A stretch of 5,931 nt of DNA, from NCBI GenBank assembly GCA_017475845.1, contig JAFVEU010000152.1, positions 1 to 5,931 of the forward strand. The letters run 5' to 3'. The stretch comes from Lachnospiraceae bacterium. GTDB taxonomy: Bacteria > Bacillota > Clostridia > Lachnospirales > Lachnospiraceae. The notes under the pieces are model-generated. The model did no database searches and was not told the DNA's origin. It worked only from the letters and a program-made list of their open reading frames with translations. The position numbers and the translations under genes are program-made. Position 1 is the first letter of the stretch, and every line of letters starts with the position of its first letter. Below are positions 5,462-5,931 of this stretch, one piece after another.

Positions 5462-5490
5462 TTGAGAACTTTCCTGGGTTGTTTTATTAT
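5462..5490 (+). promoter_or_regulatory. Promoter of the divergent unknown gene
   Basis: TTGAGA (5462-5467) and TATTAT (5485-5490) are separated by exactly 17 bases, each one base off consensus. The expected start of transcription is about 5496-5498, only a few bases before the ATG at 5500, so the message would be nearly or fully leaderless. Its -35 box is five bases from the -35 box of the atp promoter on the other strand. Confidence 0.65.
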
Positions 5491-5499
5491 AGAAAAGCT

Positions 5500-5931
5500 A
5501 TGAAAGATACTCTTCTCAGGGCAGTGATATTCATAACATCCTTTGTGATATCCCTGTTTATCATAAGTTCATACTTAAACCGCGGCACCACGGACATGAC
5601 GGTGGAGATGGAGGAAGCCACCCTTCCGGTGGTGGAGATCCTGGCAGACGGCCGTCCCATAAACCGGATGTTCGGCGTAAAGAGCAAGATGGAGCCGAAC
5701 ATGCTCCGGGGCACCTTAACCCCCCTGAATGAGGACAGGAGCTTAAATATCCATATCCGCAAGTTCGGGAATAACCTGAGGGAAGTGGCCTATGAGGTCC
5801 GTTCCCTGGATGCTTCGCGTCTTATTGAGGACACGGAGATCCTGGATTACAGGGAAGAGAAGGAGGATATGGAAGCAACCCTTCATATCAAGGACCTGAT
5901 AGAGGACGGCAGGGAGTATATCCTCGGCATA
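5500..5931 (+). CDS. Unknown membrane-anchored protein (3' end outside window)
   Basis: The frame is open for 144 codons to the window edge. The start is a short basic region (MKDTLLR), one hydrophobic segment (about 8-25), then a polar domain, so it is probably a protein anchored by an uncleaved signal and facing outside the cell. No lipobox cysteine follows the segment. The visible domain begins with acidic residues (about 32-50, including VEMEEATLPVVEILADG) and continues with alternating short hydrophobic runs such as LNIHIRKF (82-89) and VAYEVRSLD (96-104), suggesting beta strands. I recognise no catalytic motif and no family, and assign no function. ATG 5500 is chosen because the next in-frame ATG lies after the membrane segment; no Shine-Dalgarno is visible before it. 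Third-position GC preference looks like that of the atp genes, arguing for a native gene. Confidence 0.8.
   Translation, partial: MKDTLLRAVIFITSFVISLFIISSYLNRGTTDMTVEMEEATLPVVEILADGRPINRMFGVKSKMEPNMLRGTLTPLNEDRSLNIHIRKFGNNLREVAYEVRSLDASRLIEDTEILDYREEKEDMEATLHIKDLIEDGREYILGI

Noticed and set aside
5487..5762. Minus-strand open frame of 91 codons at the right end
   Set aside because: It runs against the plus-strand gene, which has a promoter and a signal-anchor, and it would overlap that promoter.

Overview
The window holds most of an F-type (F1Fo) ATP synthase operon, read right to left on the minus strand. In transcription order it is atpZ-like, atpI, atpB (a), atpE (c), atpF (b), atpH (delta), atpA (alpha) and atpG (gamma). 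atpG is cut by the left edge of the window; atpD (beta) and atpC (epsilon) would be expected just beyond it, as in most bacteria. On the right, a divergent plus-strand gene of unknown function starts at 5500 and is cut by the right edge.

The organism is probably an anaerobic Firmicute of class Clostridia, perhaps Lachnospiraceae. This is inferred from the overall feel of the proteins, the purine-rich AGGAGG ribosome sites, the Z-I-B-E-F-H-A-G order and the c-subunit sequence; no marker gene in the window proves it. The c subunit has the liganding pattern of sodium-coupled rotors: Glu67-Thr68-Thr69 and Tyr72 in helix 2. It also has a second carboxylate, Glu34, in helix 1 where Ilyobacter tartaricus has Gln32. 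This matches the two-carboxylate rotor known from Fusobacterium nucleatum and suggests Na+ coupling.

Region by region: 1-768 atpG; 781-2304 atpA; 2329-2868 atpH; 2865-3368 atpF (4-base overlap with atpH); 3390-3671 atpE; 3672-3827 an unusual spacer; 3828-4577 atpB; 4619-5053 atpI; 5079-5375 atpZ-like; 5376-5499 a divergent promoter region; 5500-5931 the unknown gene. The gaps inside the operon are otherwise 12 to 41 bases, so it looks like one transcript from a good promoter at 5428-5456.

The most unusual stretch is the atpB-atpE spacer. It carries four perfect hairpins almost end to end (3731-3834), the last overlapping the atpB stop codon. After them, in the direction of transcription, come two identical AAGGAGGA Shine-Dalgarno sequences separated by 30 bases without a single G. 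It lies exactly where expression must step up from one a subunit to roughly ten c subunits per enzyme, so a role in RNA processing, stability or translation is a reasonable inference. It could instead be an inserted intergenic repeat.

The divergent promoter region is also compact. The two -35 boxes are five bases apart, a dyad spans the atp promoter, the plus-strand transcript looks leaderless, and the atp leader contains a short reading frame with a better Shine-Dalgarno than the atpZ-like gene it overlaps.
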